DNA of 64,000 nt from Halomonas fontilapidosi (GTDB taxonomy: Bacteria; Pseudomonadota; Gammaproteobacteria; Pseudomonadales; Halomonadaceae), in contig NZ_JACHXQ010000006.1 in NCBI RefSeq assembly GCF_014192285.1, positions 124,001-188,000 on the forward strand, given 5' to 3'. Each line of letters begins with the position of its first letter. Positions within the stretch are counted from its first letter, which is position 1. The notes under the pieces are model-generated. The model was not told the origin of the DNA. It saw only the letters and a list, made by a program, of their open reading frames with translations, and searched no databases. Shown piece by piece: positions 32,702 through 44,464 of the stretch. A program made the translations under genes and the position numbers.

Positions 32702-33991
32702 TCAGCTATGCTGCATCGCCGCGAATGCCTTTTCGGCACCGTCGAGGGTCAGCTGGATGTCTTCAGGGGCGTGGGCACTGGACATGAAACCCGCCTCGAA
32801 GGCCGATGGTGCCAGATAGACGCCCTGATCGAGCATCAGTGAAAAGAAGCGACGAAAGGCATCGGCGTCGCAGGCAGTGGCCTGGGCGAAGTTGTCGACA
32901 CGGCTCTGGCCGGTGAAGAAGACACCGAACATGCCCCCGGCACGCTGGGTGATCATGTCGACACCCGCGGCGTCGGCCCGCTCCTGTAGACCATGGCAGA
33001 GGGTTTCGACCCGCTGTGCCAGGGCATCATGAAAGCCCGGCTGGCGAAGCTTCCCGAGCAGCGCGGTGCCGGCAGCCATGGCCAGCGGATTACCCGAGAG
33101 GGTGCCAGCATGATAGACAGGACCGAGCGGCGAGATCACCTCCATGATCTCTCGTCGACCGCCGAAGGCGCCTACCGGCATGCCGCCACCAACGATCTTG
33201 CCCAGACAGGTGAGGTCCGGCTCGACGCCGAAGTGCGCCTGGGCGCCCCCCATCGCCACGCGGAAACCGGTCATTACCTCGTCGAAGATCAGCACGCTGC
33301 CATGCTGGTCGCAGACGCGGCGCAAGGTCTCCAGAAAGCCCGGCTGCGGCGGGATACAGTTCATGTTGCCGGCCACCGGCTCGACAATGATGCAGGCCAC
33401 GTCGCTGCCAATCTCTTCGAAGCACTGTTCGACGGCATCGGGATCATTGAAGGAGAGGGTCACGGTATGCTCGGCCAGCGAGGCCGGCACCCCGGGTGAG
33501 CTCGGCTCGCCATGGGTGAGGGCACCCGAGCCGGCCTTGACCAGCAGCGAGTCGGAGTGGCCGTGGTAGTTGCCCTCGAACTTGACGATCTTGTCACGGC
33601 CGGTGAAGCCCCGTGCCAGACGGATCGCCGACATGGTGGCCTCGGTCCCCGAACTGGTCATGCGCACCATCTCGATGCTGGGAATCATGTCGCAGATCAG
33701 GTCGGCCATGGTGGTCTCGATCGCCGTGGGCGTGCCGAAGGAGAGACCGTTGTCGAGCCGTTCGCGAACCGCACCGAGCACGTCGGGGTCGGCATGGCCG
33801 GTGATCATGGGGCCCCAGGAGCCGACGTAGTCGACATAACACTTGCCTTCCACATCGAACAGATAGGCGCCGCGGGCACGCTCCATGAACACCGGGGGGC
33901 GGTCCATCCCCTTGAAGGCGCGAACCGGCGAGTTGACCCCGCCAGGAATGTGGCGGCAGGCCTGCTCGAAGAGCTGTGCGGATGTGGTCAT
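32702..33991 (-). CDS. hemL: glutamate-1-semialdehyde 2,1-aminomutase
   Basis: HemL converts glutamate-1-semialdehyde to 5-aminolevulinate in tetrapyrrole synthesis with PLP. The 429-residue aminotransferase-fold protein shows [24 protein letters not shown] and the PLP-lysine region [18 protein letters not shown]. The ATG at 33991 has AGAGG 5 bases upstream. A perfect DnaA box (34032-34040) and a small CGGGC hairpin lie just upstream. With hemW and hemJ nearby, heme synthesis is well represented in this part of the window. Confidence 0.97.
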   Translation of the reverse strand: MTTSAQLFEQACRHIPGGVNSPVRAFKGMDRPPVFMERARGAYLFDVEGKCYVDYVGSWGPMITGHADPDVLGAVRERLDNGLSFGTPTAIETTMADLICDMIPSIEMVRMTSSGTEATMSAIRLARGFTGRDKIVKFEGNYHGHSDSLLVKAGSGALTHGEPSSPGVPASLAEHTVTLSFNDPDAVEQCFEEIGSDVACIIVEPVAGNMNCIPPQPGFLETLRRVCDQHGSVLIFDEVMTGFRVAMGGAQAHFGVEPDLTCLGKIVGGGMPVGAFGGRREIMEVISPLGPVYHAGTLSGNPLAMAAGTALLGKLRQPGFHDALAQRVETLCHGLQERADAAGVDMITQRAGGMFGVFFTGQSRVDNFAQATACDADAFRRFFSLMLDQGVYLAPSAFEAGFMSSAHAPEDIQLTLDGAEKAFAAMQHS

Positions 33992-34031
33992 GTCAACCTC
34001 TTGCCCTGTTAATGCATGCCCGAAAGCGGGC

Positions 34032-34040
34032 TGTGGATAA
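34032..34040 (-). promoter_or_regulatory. isolated perfect DnaA box upstream of hemL
   Basis: TGTGGATAA on the plus strand is TTATCCACA on the minus strand, 41 bp before the hemL start. It may be a coincidence or a DnaA-responsive element. The sequence match is exact; the function is inference. Confidence 0.4.
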
Positions 34041-34164
34041 TTCTCTTGACAACCTTGTGACAGGCAGTGAAGCGACAGTGAACATCGTCGAACAACGCTC
34101 GCCTGCGCTCTGCCGACTTCGCCCCATTCTCGTCTCCCGGAAGCGCGATGGCCAGCCCATTGCC

Positions 34165-35025
34165 TCATCGCCGCGGCATCTCGGCACTAGCAGGGAGACA
34201 AGACGGCATCATCGGCAGCTGCCAGAGACGCCGTGGCAGCTGCTGATCCTGTCCCGGCTGCCAGCCATGCGCCAGCGCCTGCCAGGTGAAGGCCTGCGCC
34301 TGCTCACAGGCCTGTATCAGTGACTCGCCCACCGCCAGACGGGCCGCCAGGGCGCTGGCCAGGGTACAGCCGGAGCCGTGGAAGCTGCCCTCCAGTCGCG
34401 GCCAGGTCCACTGGCGACTCGTCTCTGGCGCATGCAAGGTATGCTCGACCCGATCGGCAGGAACCCGGGCTTCAGGGTGATCGGTACCGGTGACCAGCAG
34501 TGCCTGGCAGCCTAGAGACATCAGCCTCACGGCTCGTTGGGTATCGTCGTCAAGGTCGGCGCCGGCCAGCCGGGCCAACTCCTGCCGGTTGGGGGTCAGG
34601 ATATCCACAAGCGGCAGCAGCTGACGACGCATGGCATCGCCGAGTTCGGCTGTGGACAAGTCGCTTCCTCCGCCGGCCCTGAGCACCGGATCCACCACCA
34701 CCGGCACGCCCGGTCGACGACGCAGGATATCCACGACCACATCCAGAACGGCAACATCCGGCACCAGACCGATCTTGATTGCCGCCACCTCGAAGTCATC
34801 CAAGGCTGCCGACATGGCATAGAGGTCATCGGCGGAAACGGGCCTGATCGCGCTCACGTCGCGGCAATTCTGCACCGTCAGGGCCGTGGGCAGGGTCAGC
34901 GCCCAGCCACCGCAGGCCGCTACTGACTCGCTGTCGGCCACAAGACCTGCACCACCGGTGGGATCATGGCCCGCCAGCACCAGCACGGTCGGCAGGTGAG
35001 GCTTCAATTCAGGGAAACCGGCCAT
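34165..35025 (-). CDS. thiD: hydroxymethylpyrimidine/phosphomethylpyrimidine kinase
   Basis: ThiD phosphorylates HMP and HMP-phosphate for thiamine synthesis. It is a ribokinase-fold protein of 286 residues with [15 protein letters not shown] near the N-terminus, [15 protein letters not shown] and the [12 protein letters not shown] anion hole. The ATG at 35025 overlaps the hemJ stop by one base (TGATG). thiE, which often follows thiD before hemL in gammaproteobacteria, is absent here, and a 170-bp gap leads directly to hemL. Confidence 0.93.
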   Translation of the reverse strand: MAGFPELKPHLPTVLVLAGHDPTGGAGLVADSESVAACGGWALTLPTALTVQNCRDVSAIRPVSADDLYAMSAALDDFEVAAIKIGLVPDVAVLDVVVDILRRRPGVPVVVDPVLRAGGGSDLSTAELGDAMRRQLLPLVDILTPNRQELARLAGADLDDDTQRAVRLMSLGCQALLVTGTDHPEARVPADRVEHTLHAPETSRQWTWPRLEGSFHGSGCTLASALAARLAVGESLIQACEQAQAFTWQALAHGWQPGQDQQLPRRLWQLPMMPSCLPASAEMPRR

Positions 35026-35456
35026 CAGAACGGCTTCAACACGGCCAGGAAGATGATCAGCAGCAGTGCGATCACCGGTAACTCGTTGAACCACCGAAAG
35101 AACACATGGCCGCGTCGACAGCGCGCGTCAGCAAACTGCTTCAGGTAGATCAAACAGACATGGTGGTAACCCACCAGCAGCACCACCAGCAATAACTTGG
35201 CATGGATCCAGCCCTGAGTGAGCCAGGCGGGGTTGAGCACCAGCAGCGCACCCCCGAAAAGCAGCACGGCGATCATCGACGGGGTCATGATCCCCCGGTA
35301 GAGCTTGCGTTCCATCACCAGGAAGTGGTCGATAGCCTGCTGCTCGCCCTTGTCCCGGGCCATGGCGTGGTAAACGTAGAGACGCGGCAGATAGAACAGG
35401 GCGGCGAACCAGGTCACCATGGCCACCAGGTGCAGGGCCTTCATCCACAGATACAT
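35025..35456 (-). CDS. hemJ: HemJ-type protoporphyrinogen oxidase
   Basis: HemJ is the membrane protein that oxidises protoporphyrinogen IX to protoporphyrin IX in bacteria without HemG/HemY. The 143 residues contain four hydrophobic segments and the conserved start KALHLVAMVTWFAALFYLPRLYVYHA with invariant His and Arg, plus FVIHFLVMERKLYR-like residues (FLVMERKLYRGIMTP). It lies 9 bp after the ClC gene and overlaps thiD by one base, so the three probably form an operon. Confidence 0.92.
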   Translation of the reverse strand: MYLWMKALHLVAMVTWFAALFYLPRLYVYHAMARDKGEQQAIDHFLVMERKLYRGIMTPSMIAVLLFGGALLVLNPAWLTQGWIHAKLLLVVLLVGYHHVCLIYLKQFADARCRRGHVFFRWFNELPVIALLLIIFLAVLKPF

Positions 35457-35465
35457 GACGACTCC

Positions 35466-37274
35466 TCAGCCGTAGGTCGAATCGGAAAAGCGGTAATAGC
35501 GCTCGATGGCATCCCGGGTGATGATACCGGAAATCCGCTTCTGCTTCGGCCGGTTACCGTGCTCCACGTAGAGGGCATCCAGCGCCTTGTCATTGAGCCG
35601 CATGAACGCCTCGGAAAGCGTCGCCTGCAGGTGGATCGGCGCCATGTCGAGGCGCTGACCGGGTATCTCAAGGAGGTCGAGCAGGGCGCCATCGTCTTCC
35701 GAATCGGGCTTGTCGTGCTCCAGCAGCCAGCGGGCGAGGTCAGCTGCCTTGAGCGCCAGGGTCGGCTTGTCGTCCGTGGAACGTTCGATAAGCACCCAGA
35801 CAGGATTGGACTCGAGCAGAACGCTGGCCTGGTGACGGGTTACCATGCGCGACGTGCGCACCAGGCTGCGTTCCATCACTGCCGGCACCGAGACCCGAGA
35901 CAGCGCCTGCATCAGCGGCTGCTGAAGGGGGTGCTGGCCCTGACGGGTCTGGGTAAGGAAGAACCCCTGGCTGCGGCTCAACTGTCGCGCCGTGAGGCCA
36001 GCCACCACCACTGCCAGCATGCCCGGCATGATGATGGCGGGATTGTGAGTCAGCTCGAGCAGAGCCATCAGGGCTGCCAGGGGCGCCTGAAGCACCGCCC
36101 CCATCATGGCGGCCATGCCCAGCAAGGCATAGACCTCGGGCGCCGAGGCCCCCACCGGCAACAGTGCCTGGCCCGCCAGACCGCACAGGGCGCCGGCCGC
36201 ACCACCGACCACCAGGACAGGACCGATGATGCTGACCGGAATGCCACAGGCCACCGTGAAGGCCGTGAGCAGCAGCTTGCCGATCGCCACCGCCAGCAAC
36301 ACGTCAACCGCGGCACTCCCTCCCAGCGCCCGTTGCAGCGTGTCGTAGCCCATCCCCTGCACCTCGGGGTACCACCACGCCACGCCGGCCACCGCCAACG
36401 CCGCCATGGCGAAGCGTAACGTCATGGGCATTGCCTTGAGCCGCGCATGTCCACGGGCCACACGCACGAAGAGTGCCGCCAGCAGCCCGATCAGCAGGGC
36501 ACTGGCCAGGATCCAGGGAATATCCAGCAAGGACCTCAGGTGCAAGTCAGGAATACCGATGGCAGGTTCAGGCCCATAGACCAGTTGAGCCACCACGGCG
36601 CCCATGGAAGAGGCCAGGATCACCGGCATGAAGCCGATGATGGTGTACTCCATCATCACCACTTCCATGGCAAAGATGACCCCGGCAATGGGCGTATTGA
36701 ACGAAGCCGAAATACCCGCCGCCGTTCCGCAGGCCACCAGCACCCTGAGGCTGTTATGCGGTAGCCGCAGATACTGACCGAGGCCGGTGGACGCCGCTGC
36801 CCCCAGATGGATCGCCGCTCCCTCGCGACCGGCGGAGAGACCCCCGATCACCGAGACCACCCCCACCCACCACTGAGTCAGCCAATTGCGAAGGGGAAAG
36901 CGGCCCTGATGATACGTCAGCCGGTCGATGACATGGACCACGCCGATCCGCCGTCCCTCGGGCGGCAGGCGATAGAGCCACAGGCCGATCAGCGCCGCCG
37001 CGGCGAGCGGCATCAGCACTCGCAGGGCCGGCGGCAGGGCCTCGAAGGCCTCGGGATCCCCGTCAGGAAAAAGCAGCAGACCGCCCAGCGACAGCAGCAG
37101 GCGGAACAGCACCATCAGTCCGCCCGTCACCAGACCCGACACCACCCCCAACACGCAAAGCTGTGGCAAGGCATCGACATTGGCCAACTGGCGACGGAAG
37201 CCTTCCAGGCTGAAGTCGGGTAGCGAGAGACGCGGCACAGCGACGATCCTGTTCGGCCTTGCGGGAAAACCCAC
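35466..37274 (-). CDS. ClC-family chloride channel/antiporter with C-terminal CBS-like region
   Basis: The 602-residue protein has the multi-pass ClC core and a cytoplasmic tail of about 160 residues with CBS-type sequence. The selectivity filter [10 protein letters not shown] contains the gating glutamate (GREG), though Pro of the usual GREGP is Ala, and GIPVSIIGP corresponds to the GxFxP segment. The tail ends in [20 protein letters not shown] residues (DAIERYY). It moves chloride, possibly in exchange for protons; channel versus antiporter mode cannot be told. Translated before hemJ and divergent from argC. Confidence 0.9.
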   Translation of the reverse strand: MGFPARPNRIVAVPRLSLPDFSLEGFRRQLANVDALPQLCVLGVVSGLVTGGLMVLFRLLLSLGGLLLFPDGDPEAFEALPPALRVLMPLAAAALIGLWLYRLPPEGRRIGVVHVIDRLTYHQGRFPLRNWLTQWWVGVVSVIGGLSAGREGAAIHLGAAASTGLGQYLRLPHNSLRVLVACGTAAGISASFNTPIAGVIFAMEVVMMEYTIIGFMPVILASSMGAVVAQLVYGPEPAIGIPDLHLRSLLDIPWILASALLIGLLAALFVRVARGHARLKAMPMTLRFAMAALAVAGVAWWYPEVQGMGYDTLQRALGGSAAVDVLLAVAIGKLLLTAFTVACGIPVSIIGPVLVVGGAAGALCGLAGQALLPVGASAPEVYALLGMAAMMGAVLQAPLAALMALLELTHNPAIIMPGMLAVVVAGLTARQLSRSQGFFLTQTRQGQHPLQQPLMQALSRVSVPAVMERSLVRTSRMVTRHQASVLLESNPVWVLIERSTDDKPTLALKAADLARWLLEHDKPDSEDDGALLDLLEIPGQRLDMAPIHLQATLSEAFMRLNDKALDALYVEHGNRPKQKRISGIITRDAIERYYRFSDSTYG

Positions 37275-37365
37275 CCAGCCAGGCCTGGGTAGGTCATGTC
37301 TCTCTTGTGTATCATATCCGGGGACACAGGTCCCAGCATCACGTTACGAACCTCAGGAGGCCACC

Positions 37366-38400
37366 GTGATCAAGGTTGGAATCGTCGGCGGTACCGGTTA
37401 CACCGGTGTCGAATTGCTCAGGCTGCTGGCCCGTCACCCAAACGTGGCGGTGGAGGCCATCACCTCACGCTCGGAGGCCGGCATGGCCGTTAGCGAGCTC
37501 TACCCCAACCTGCGCGGCCACTATGACGATCTGGCCTTCAGTGAGCCCGACGCCGACCGATTGGCCCGCTGCGATGCCGTCTTCTTCGCCACTCCCCACG
37601 GGGTAGCCCATGCCTTGGCCGGCGAATTACTCGACAAGGGCACGCGAGTTATCGACCTCTCGGCCGATTTCCGGCTACGCGACACCGAGGAGTGGGCCCA
37701 TTGGTACGGCCAGCCCCACGGCGCCCCCCAGCTGCTCGACGATGCCATCTACGGGCTGCCCGAAGTCAACCGCGAACAGATCCGGCAAGCACGACTGATC
37801 GCTGTCCCTGGCTGCTATCCCACCGCCGTGCAGCTCGGCCTGCTGCCGTTGCTGGAAGCGGGCGTGATCGATGCCGACCGGATCATCGCCGACTGCAAGT
37901 CCGGCGTCACCGGTGCCGGCCGCGGCGCCAAGGTTCCCTCGCTACTGGCCGAAGCCAGCGAGTCCATGAAGGCTTACGGTGCCTCGGGCCATCGCCACCT
38001 GCCGGAGATCCGCCAGGGGCTGGCCGATGCGGCGAAAGGCCCGGTGGGCCTGACCTTCGTGCCCCATCTGACGCCGATGATCCGCGGTATCCATGCCACG
38101 CTTTACGGACGTCTGACCACAGACCCCGGCGACCTGCAGGCGCTCTTCGAGCGGCGCTTCGCCAGCGAGCCCTTCGTCGACGTGATGCCGGCCGGCAGTC
38201 ATCCCGAGACACGCAGCGTGAAGGGCGCCAACCTCTGCCGTCTGGCAGTCCACCGGCCCGGCGACGGAGACACCGTGGTGGTGCTCTCGGTGATCGACAA
38301 CCTGGTCAAGGGCGCATCGGGGCAGGCCGTGCACAACCTCAACCTGATGTTCGACCTCGATGAGCTGGCCGGCCTCGACGCCCCAGCGATCATGCCCTGA
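37366..38400 (+). CDS. argC: N-acetyl-gamma-glutamyl-phosphate reductase
   Basis: ArgC reduces N-acetylglutamyl phosphate with NADPH, third step of arginine synthesis. The 344-residue protein starts with the GTG at 37366, which has the perfect Shine-Dalgarno AGGAGG 5 bases upstream. Seen are [22 protein letters not shown] (NADP binding), the active-site block [12 protein letters not shown] and GHRHLPEI. It is monocistronic and divergent from the ClC gene. An in-frame upstream extension overlapping that gene is rejected. Confidence 0.97.
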   Translation: MIKVGIVGGTGYTGVELLRLLARHPNVAVEAITSRSEAGMAVSELYPNLRGHYDDLAFSEPDADRLARCDAVFFATPHGVAHALAGELLDKGTRVIDLSADFRLRDTEEWAHWYGQPHGAPQLLDDAIYGLPEVNREQIRQARLIAVPGCYPTAVQLGLLPLLEAGVIDADRIIADCKSGVTGAGRGAKVPSLLAEASESMKAYGASGHRHLPEIRQGLADAAKGPVGLTFVPHLTPMIRGIHATLYGRLTTDPGDLQALFERRFASEPFVDVMPAGSHPETRSVKGANLCRLAVHRPGDGDTVVVLSVIDNLVKGASGQAVHNLNLMFDLDELAGLDAPAIMP

Positions 38401-38458
38401 TAGCGTCCGTCAGATCCAAGCATCAAAGGCGCCGGAGGGTTAGTCGCTCCCGACAAAG

Positions 38459-38488
38459 TTGACTGTTTTACTGGGGATTGTGGATAAT
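38459..38488 (+). promoter_or_regulatory. sigma-70 promoter of erpA with embedded DnaA box palindrome
   Basis: TTGACT (38459-38464) and GATAAT (38483-38488) are separated by 18 bp, a good sigma-70 fit. The palindrome GGGGATTGTGGATAATCCCC (38473-38492) spans the -10 region and contains a perfect reverse DnaA box (38479-38487). Confidence 0.6.
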
Positions 38489-38529
38489 CCCCCTCAGCGC
38501 AACATTCATCGATCCAGGGGAGGTCACCC

Positions 38530-38883
38530 ATGAGCGGTGCCGAATCCTTCGCTCCTACCCCCTTGCTGCTCTCGCACGGGGCTCGCACGCGTCTGGCGAC
38601 GCTTATCGAGGAACAGGACAACCCCCGGCTCAAGCTGCGGGTCTACGTCACCGGGGGTGGCTGCTCAGGCTTCCAGTACGGGTTCGACTTTGCCGAAGAG
38701 GTCGCTGATGACGATACCGTCATCGAGTTCGGCGACGTTTCCCTGGTGGTCGACCCGCTCTCCTACCAGTATCTGGTCGGCTCCACCGTCGACTACGAAG
38801 AGGGGCTTGCCGGCGCCCGTTTCCTGGTGCAGAACCCCAACGCCACCACCACCTGCGGCTGCGGTGCCTCCTTCATGGTCTGA
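38530..38883 (+). CDS. erpA: iron-sulfur cluster insertion protein ErpA
   Basis: ErpA is an A-type carrier that delivers [4Fe-4S] clusters to apoproteins such as IspG. The 117-residue protein has the three conserved cysteines in [11 protein letters not shown] and TCGCGASF at the C-terminus. GGGAGG lies 7 bases before the ATG. It has its own promoter and stands between argC and the amino-acid transporter genes without sharing function with either. Confidence 0.95.
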   Translation: MSGAESFAPTPLLLSHGARTRLATLIEEQDNPRLKLRVYVTGGGCSGFQYGFDFAEEVADDDTVIEFGDVSLVVDPLSYQYLVGSTVDYEEGLAGARFLVQNPNATTTCGCGASFMV

Positions 38884-38997
38884 CCACAACCGTTGGTTCA
38901 GCGACGACGACCGCCTTTTTCCTTCACTTGACGCTTCCCCGGGAACTCGCCATGGTTTATGGCGTAATCCAGAATAAATTCTTCCATGGGGAATCGT

Positions 38998-39765
38998 ATG
39001 AAACGTCAACTGAAGACCGCCTCCCTGGCCGCCAGCGTCGCTCTCGGGCTGGGGCTATCCAGTGTCGCCAGCGCCGACAACCACGTCCTGGAAGTCGTTA
39101 CCGACCCGAGCTTCGTGCCCTTCGAGATGATGGACCAGGAGACCGGCGAGATGGTCGGCTTCGACATGGACATCATCAGTGAGCTGTCCGAGCGTGCCGG
39201 TTTCGAGTACAACCTGCGCACCATGGACTTTAACGGCATCATTCCTGCAGTGCAGACCGGTAACGTCGACATCGCCATCGCCGGCATCACGATTACCGAA
39301 GAGCGCGAAAAAGTCGTCGATTTCTCTGACCCCTACTACGACAGCGGCCTGCGGATTCTGGTCAGTGCCAACGACGACAGCGTCCAGGGGCTCGAGGACC
39401 TCAAGGGCAAGAAGATCGGCACCAAGGTTGGCTCCACCAGCTATGACTTCCTCGACGAGAACCTCGGCGACGAGGCCGACATCACCCCCTATCCGGGCAG
39501 CAGTGACATGTACATGGCCCTGCTCGGCGGCAGCGTCGATGCGGTCTTCTACGATGCCCCCAACGTCGGCTACTTTTCCCAGACCCGCGGCGAAGGCCGC
39601 GTCAAGGTCGTGGGGGACCTCTACGAAGGCCAGCAGTACGGCATCGCCTTCGCCGATGGCAGTGAGTGGGTCGAGCCGGTCAACGAGGCCTTGGCCGCAA
39701 TGAAGGAAGACGGCACCTACGACGAGATCCACGCCAAGTGGTTCGGTAGCGCCAGCGGCGAGTAA
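38998..39765 (+). CDS. glnH: glutamine-type ABC transporter substrate-binding protein
   Basis: This periplasmic solute-binding protein has 255 residues, with an N-terminal signal peptide cleaved near SVASAD. The mature part has [44 protein letters not shown] and [12 protein letters not shown], very close to GlnH of enteric bacteria. It captures glutamine or a related amino acid for GlnP-GlnQ. The ATG at 38998 has GGGGA upstream; an ATG at 38986 is the alternative. A stable hairpin separates it from glnP, which usually gives more binding protein than permease. Confidence 0.92.
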   Translation: MKRQLKTASLAASVALGLGLSSVASADNHVLEVVTDPSFVPFEMMDQETGEMVGFDMDIISELSERAGFEYNLRTMDFNGIIPAVQTGNVDIAIAGITITEEREKVVDFSDPYYDSGLRILVSANDDSVQGLEDLKGKKIGTKVGSTSYDFLDENLGDEADITPYPGSSDMYMALLGGSVDAVFYDAPNVGYFSQTRGEGRVKVVGDLYEGQQYGIAFADGSEWVEPVNEALAAMKEDGTYDEIHAKWFGSASGE

Positions 39766-39785
39766 TGTCGCTCGCCTGTTGATCG

Positions 39786-39813
39786 CGGGGCCGGGTCAAA
39801 GCGCCCGGCCCCG
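39786..39813 (+). terminator. strong stem-loop between glnH and glnP
   Basis: A perfect 10-bp stem CGGGGCCGGG / CCCGGCCCCG with an 8-base loop lies 20 bp after glnH. No run of T follows, so it is more likely a partial terminator or mRNA-stabilising hairpin, typical after binding-protein genes, than a full stop. Confidence 0.7.
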
Positions 39814-39876
39814 TTGCGTTGCGAATCCGGTTCGTTCCCCCCTGTCGTCACCCCTGCGTCTTGACGGAGAAACCTT

Positions 39877-40548
39877 GTGGACGTCACCTTCCAATTCGAC
39901 TGGCAGGCGGCCTTTGCCTCCATTCCCCACCTGCTGCCGGGGATCCCCTACACCCTGCTGATCTCCTTCGTGGGCCTGGCCATCGGCTTCATCATCGGCA
40001 TCATCTTCGGCCTGCTGAGGATCAGTCCCGTCAGCTGGCTGCGGATTCCTGCGATCACCTATATCGAGATCTTCCGTGGCACCCCGGTACTCGTTCAGGT
40101 GCTGTTCATCTTCTACGGCCTGCCCCAGCTGCTGGGTGGCCCGATCAACGCCCTGGTGGCCGGCATCGCGGCTATCGCCGTCAACTCCGGCGCCTACATC
40201 TCCGAAATCGTCCGCGGCGGCGTGCAGTCCATCGACCGAGGCCAGAAGGAGGCCGGACTCTCGCTGGGTCTCTCGCGCCGCCAGACCTTCCGCTACATCA
40301 TCTGGCCCCAGGCCTTCCGGCGCATGATCCCGGCACTCGGCAACCAGGGCATCATCAGCATCAAGGACACCTCGCTGTTCTCGGTAATCGGGGTCGGCGA
40401 GCTGGTCCGTCAGGGCCAGGTCTACATCGCCACCACCTTCACTGCCCTAGAGGTCTACCTGATGGTCGCCATGCTCTATCTGGCGATCACGCTCTCCCTG
40501 TCGTTGGTGCTACGCATCATCGAACGCAAGGGCCTGGCCGGACAATAA
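39877..40548 (+). CDS. glnP: glutamine-type ABC transporter permease
   Basis: This His/Glu/Gln-type permease has 223 residues and several membrane segments. FRGTPVLVQVLFIFYGLP and the EAA loop region EAGLSLGLSRRQTFRYIIWPQAFRRMIPALGNQ, which contacts the ATPase, are clear. It starts at GTG (39877) with GGAG 7 bases upstream. It works as a dimer in the inner membrane with GlnQ and the binding protein. Operon order glnH-glnP-glnQ is kept. Confidence 0.93.
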   Translation: MDVTFQFDWQAAFASIPHLLPGIPYTLLISFVGLAIGFIIGIIFGLLRISPVSWLRIPAITYIEIFRGTPVLVQVLFIFYGLPQLLGGPINALVAGIAAIAVNSGAYISEIVRGGVQSIDRGQKEAGLSLGLSRRQTFRYIIWPQAFRRMIPALGNQGIISIKDTSLFSVIGVGELVRQGQVYIATTFTALEVYLMVAMLYLAITLSLSLVLRIIERKGLAGQ

Positions 40549-40560
40549 GGAAAGCGCGAC

Positions 40561-41334
40561 ATGAACCAAGAAAAGTCCTCTTCCAGCGCCAACCCCATCG
40601 TGCGCCTCGATAAGGTCAACAAGTTCTTTGGCGACCTGCACGTACTGAAGGACATCGACCTGGAGGTCTCGCCCGGGGAAGTGGTGGTGATCGTTGGTGC
40701 CAGCGGCTCGGGAAAGTCGACGCTGATCCGCTGCATCAATGGCCTCGAGGAGTTCCAGCAGGGGCATATCGAGGTCGATGGCAACGAGCTGCTGCCGCAT
40801 GGCAAGGCCGCCCAGGCACTGCAGAAGATCCGTACCGAGGTCGGCATGGTCTTTCAGCAGTTTAACCTCTTCCCTCACCTGAGCGTGCTCGACAACGTGA
40901 CGCTGGCGCCCATGAAGGTGCGTGGCTGGAGTCGTCTGGATGCCATGGAGACGGCCGAACGGCTGCTTGAGCGCGTGGGTATCAGCGACCAGGCGGCGAA
41001 GTATCCAGGGCAGCTCTCCGGCGGTCAGCAGCAGCGTGTCGCCTTGGCGCGAGCCCTGGCGATGGAGCCACGCCTCATGCTGTTCGATGAACCAACATCG
41101 GCACTCGACCCGGAAATGATCGGCGAAGTCCTCGACGCCATGCGCGAACTGGCGAAAGAGGGCATGACCATGATGATCGTGACGCACGAGATGGGTTTCG
41201 CCCGAGATGTCGCCGACCGGGTGATCTTCATTCATCAAGGGGAAATCGCCGAGCAGGGGCCACCCGAGGAGGTCCTGGATCATCCCCGCAACAAGCCGAC
41301 CCAGCAGTTCCTGTCGAGGGTGCTCAAGCACTGA
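40561..41334 (+). CDS. glnQ: glutamine-type ABC transporter ATP-binding protein
   Basis: This 257-residue ABC ATPase drives the glnHPQ importer. Walker A is [12 protein letters not shown], the signature is [15 protein letters not shown], and Walker B is [12 protein letters not shown], followed by the H-loop VTHEM. Family resemblance to GlnQ/HisP is high ([20 protein letters not shown]). The gene starts 12 bp after glnP. The operon ends at the terminator that follows. Confidence 0.95.
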   Translation: MNQEKSSSSANPIVRLDKVNKFFGDLHVLKDIDLEVSPGEVVVIVGASGSGKSTLIRCINGLEEFQQGHIEVDGNELLPHGKAAQALQKIRTEVGMVFQQFNLFPHLSVLDNVTLAPMKVRGWSRLDAMETAERLLERVGISDQAAKYPGQLSGGQQQRVALARALAMEPRLMLFDEPTSALDPEMIGEVLDAMRELAKEGMTMMIVTHEMGFARDVADRVIFIHQGEIAEQGPPEEVLDHPRNKPTQQFLSRVLKH

Positions 41335-41360
41335 TCCAGCCCCTACAGCACCGTCACGAA

Positions 41361-41394
41361 AAAGGCCCTGTCGTTATCGACAGGGCCTTTTTTT
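41361..41394 (+). terminator. rho-independent terminator of glnHPQ
   Basis: AAAGGCCCTGTCG and CGACAGGGCCTTT form a 13-bp perfect stem with loop TTAT, followed by TTTT, 26 bp after the glnQ stop. The poly-A run on the other side would also let it work in reverse. Confidence 0.93.
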
Positions 41395-41869
41395 GCCTGT
41401 GGACAGAAAGTTCGTGGAGCTGCGCGAAATCCGCCTGCAAGCCCCGTCGTTGGCGGCGCGGAAGGATCTCTCGCGGGTTGTTCACAGCCACGGTGACAAG
41501 CCCGGTAGCTGACGGTGGACAAGACGTGTCCGAGTCACGCTGTGGACAAGACGCCTTTACATCCACAGCCTCCCAACACCTCATCCGCAGGTGGTCACTT
41601 GGCTTTCCCCCCAGGCGTCAACACTCTAAGTTGATGTAAAAAAGCACTTTTCCCTGGTTATCCACGAAAAATGTCCACACCAGTAGTAACTACCACAACA
41701 GAACTTCTCTTTATATTCTGTTTTATTGTTTAGGAGTAGCGAGCGCTGCAACAGGATGCGAAATCCATGTGTGGAAAACCCTGACGATTACCCACAGGAG
41801 GTTTATACTGCCCCGCTGATTTCTACTCTTGTGATTGCAACATCGGCGCCCTGCGCCAAGAGGTGACCC
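41395..41869. other. gene-free region with a second DnaA-box cluster upstream of mnmG
   Basis: These 475 bp contain no gene. DnaA-box-like 9-mers occur at 41478-41486 (TTGTTCACA), 41514-41522 and 41541-41549 (reverse TTGTCCAC type), 41658-41666 (TTATCCACG), 41671-41679, 41770-41778 (reverse TTTTCCACA) and 41788-41796 (TTACCCACA). An AT-rich stretch covers about 41690-41740. This is the position of E. coli oriC (next to gidA/mnmG). It may be a second origin, a DnaA-titration site or a regulatory region for mnmG. Confidence 0.65.
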
Positions 41870-43770
<1,901 letters not shown>

Positions 43771-43774
<4 letters not shown>

Positions 43775-44427
43775 CCTCGAGCGAGCGGATCGTCGAGGCG
43801 CGCCTCGACGACGGACTGTCGGCGCTGGAGATTGCCGCGGATGGAGAGCAGCGTCGCCAGCTTCTGGCGCTGGTGGAACTGTTGCACAAGTGGAACCGCG
43901 CCTATAACCTCACCGCGGTACGTACGCCGGAGGAGATGGTGACTCGCCACCTCCTCGACAGTGCCGCGGTGCTGCCCTTCGTGCACGGGCCGGAGTTGCT
44001 CGACGTGGGCTCAGGACCGGGCCTGCCGGGTCTGGTGCTGGCGATCCTAGCACCGAATCTCTCGCTCACGCTGCTCGACAGCAACGGCAAGAAGGTGCGC
44101 TTCCAGCGCCAGGCCGTGATGGAACTGGGCCTTGGCAACGTCACGCCGATACAGGCCAGGGTCGAGGCCTTCGAGCCCGTCTCCGGAGGCTATGCCCAGG
44201 TGATCTCGCGGGCCTTCTCGAGCCTGGGCGACTTCATCGCGCTGACGACGAGGCTGGTGGCGACCGACGGAGAGTGGCTGGCCATGAAGGGGCCTGCCGT
44301 GGATGATGAGTTGGCCGGACTGCCCGAGGAAATCGTCGTGTCACAACGCCATATTCTCGCTGTGCCCTACCAGAACGGCAGCCGGCAGCTCGTGGTCCTT
44401 CAGCGCCGGGATGCGACCCAGGCATGA
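43771..44427 (+). CDS. rsmG: 16S rRNA (guanine(527)-N7)-methyltransferase
   Basis: RsmG (GidB) adds the N7-methyl to G527 of 16S rRNA; loss gives low-level streptomycin resistance in other bacteria. The 218-residue protein has the SAM motif [17 protein letters not shown] and the family region [25 protein letters not shown]. The ATG at 43771 overlaps the mnmG stop. The parA gene starts 38 bp later, matching the widespread gid-par-atp arrangement. Confidence 0.96.
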
Positions 44428-44464
44428 CCCAGAGGCGTCTGTTTCCCCAGCAAGGGAGTTGCCC

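Noticed and set aside
35740..36186. minus-strand frame inside the ClC gene
   Set aside because: It is an overlapping shadow of the ClC reading frame, glycine/arginine-rich and without motifs.
41395..41869. possible small RNA or tRNA gene in the gap upstream of mnmG
   Set aside because: No cloverleaf or terminator-defined transcript could be drawn; DnaA boxes explain the structure better.
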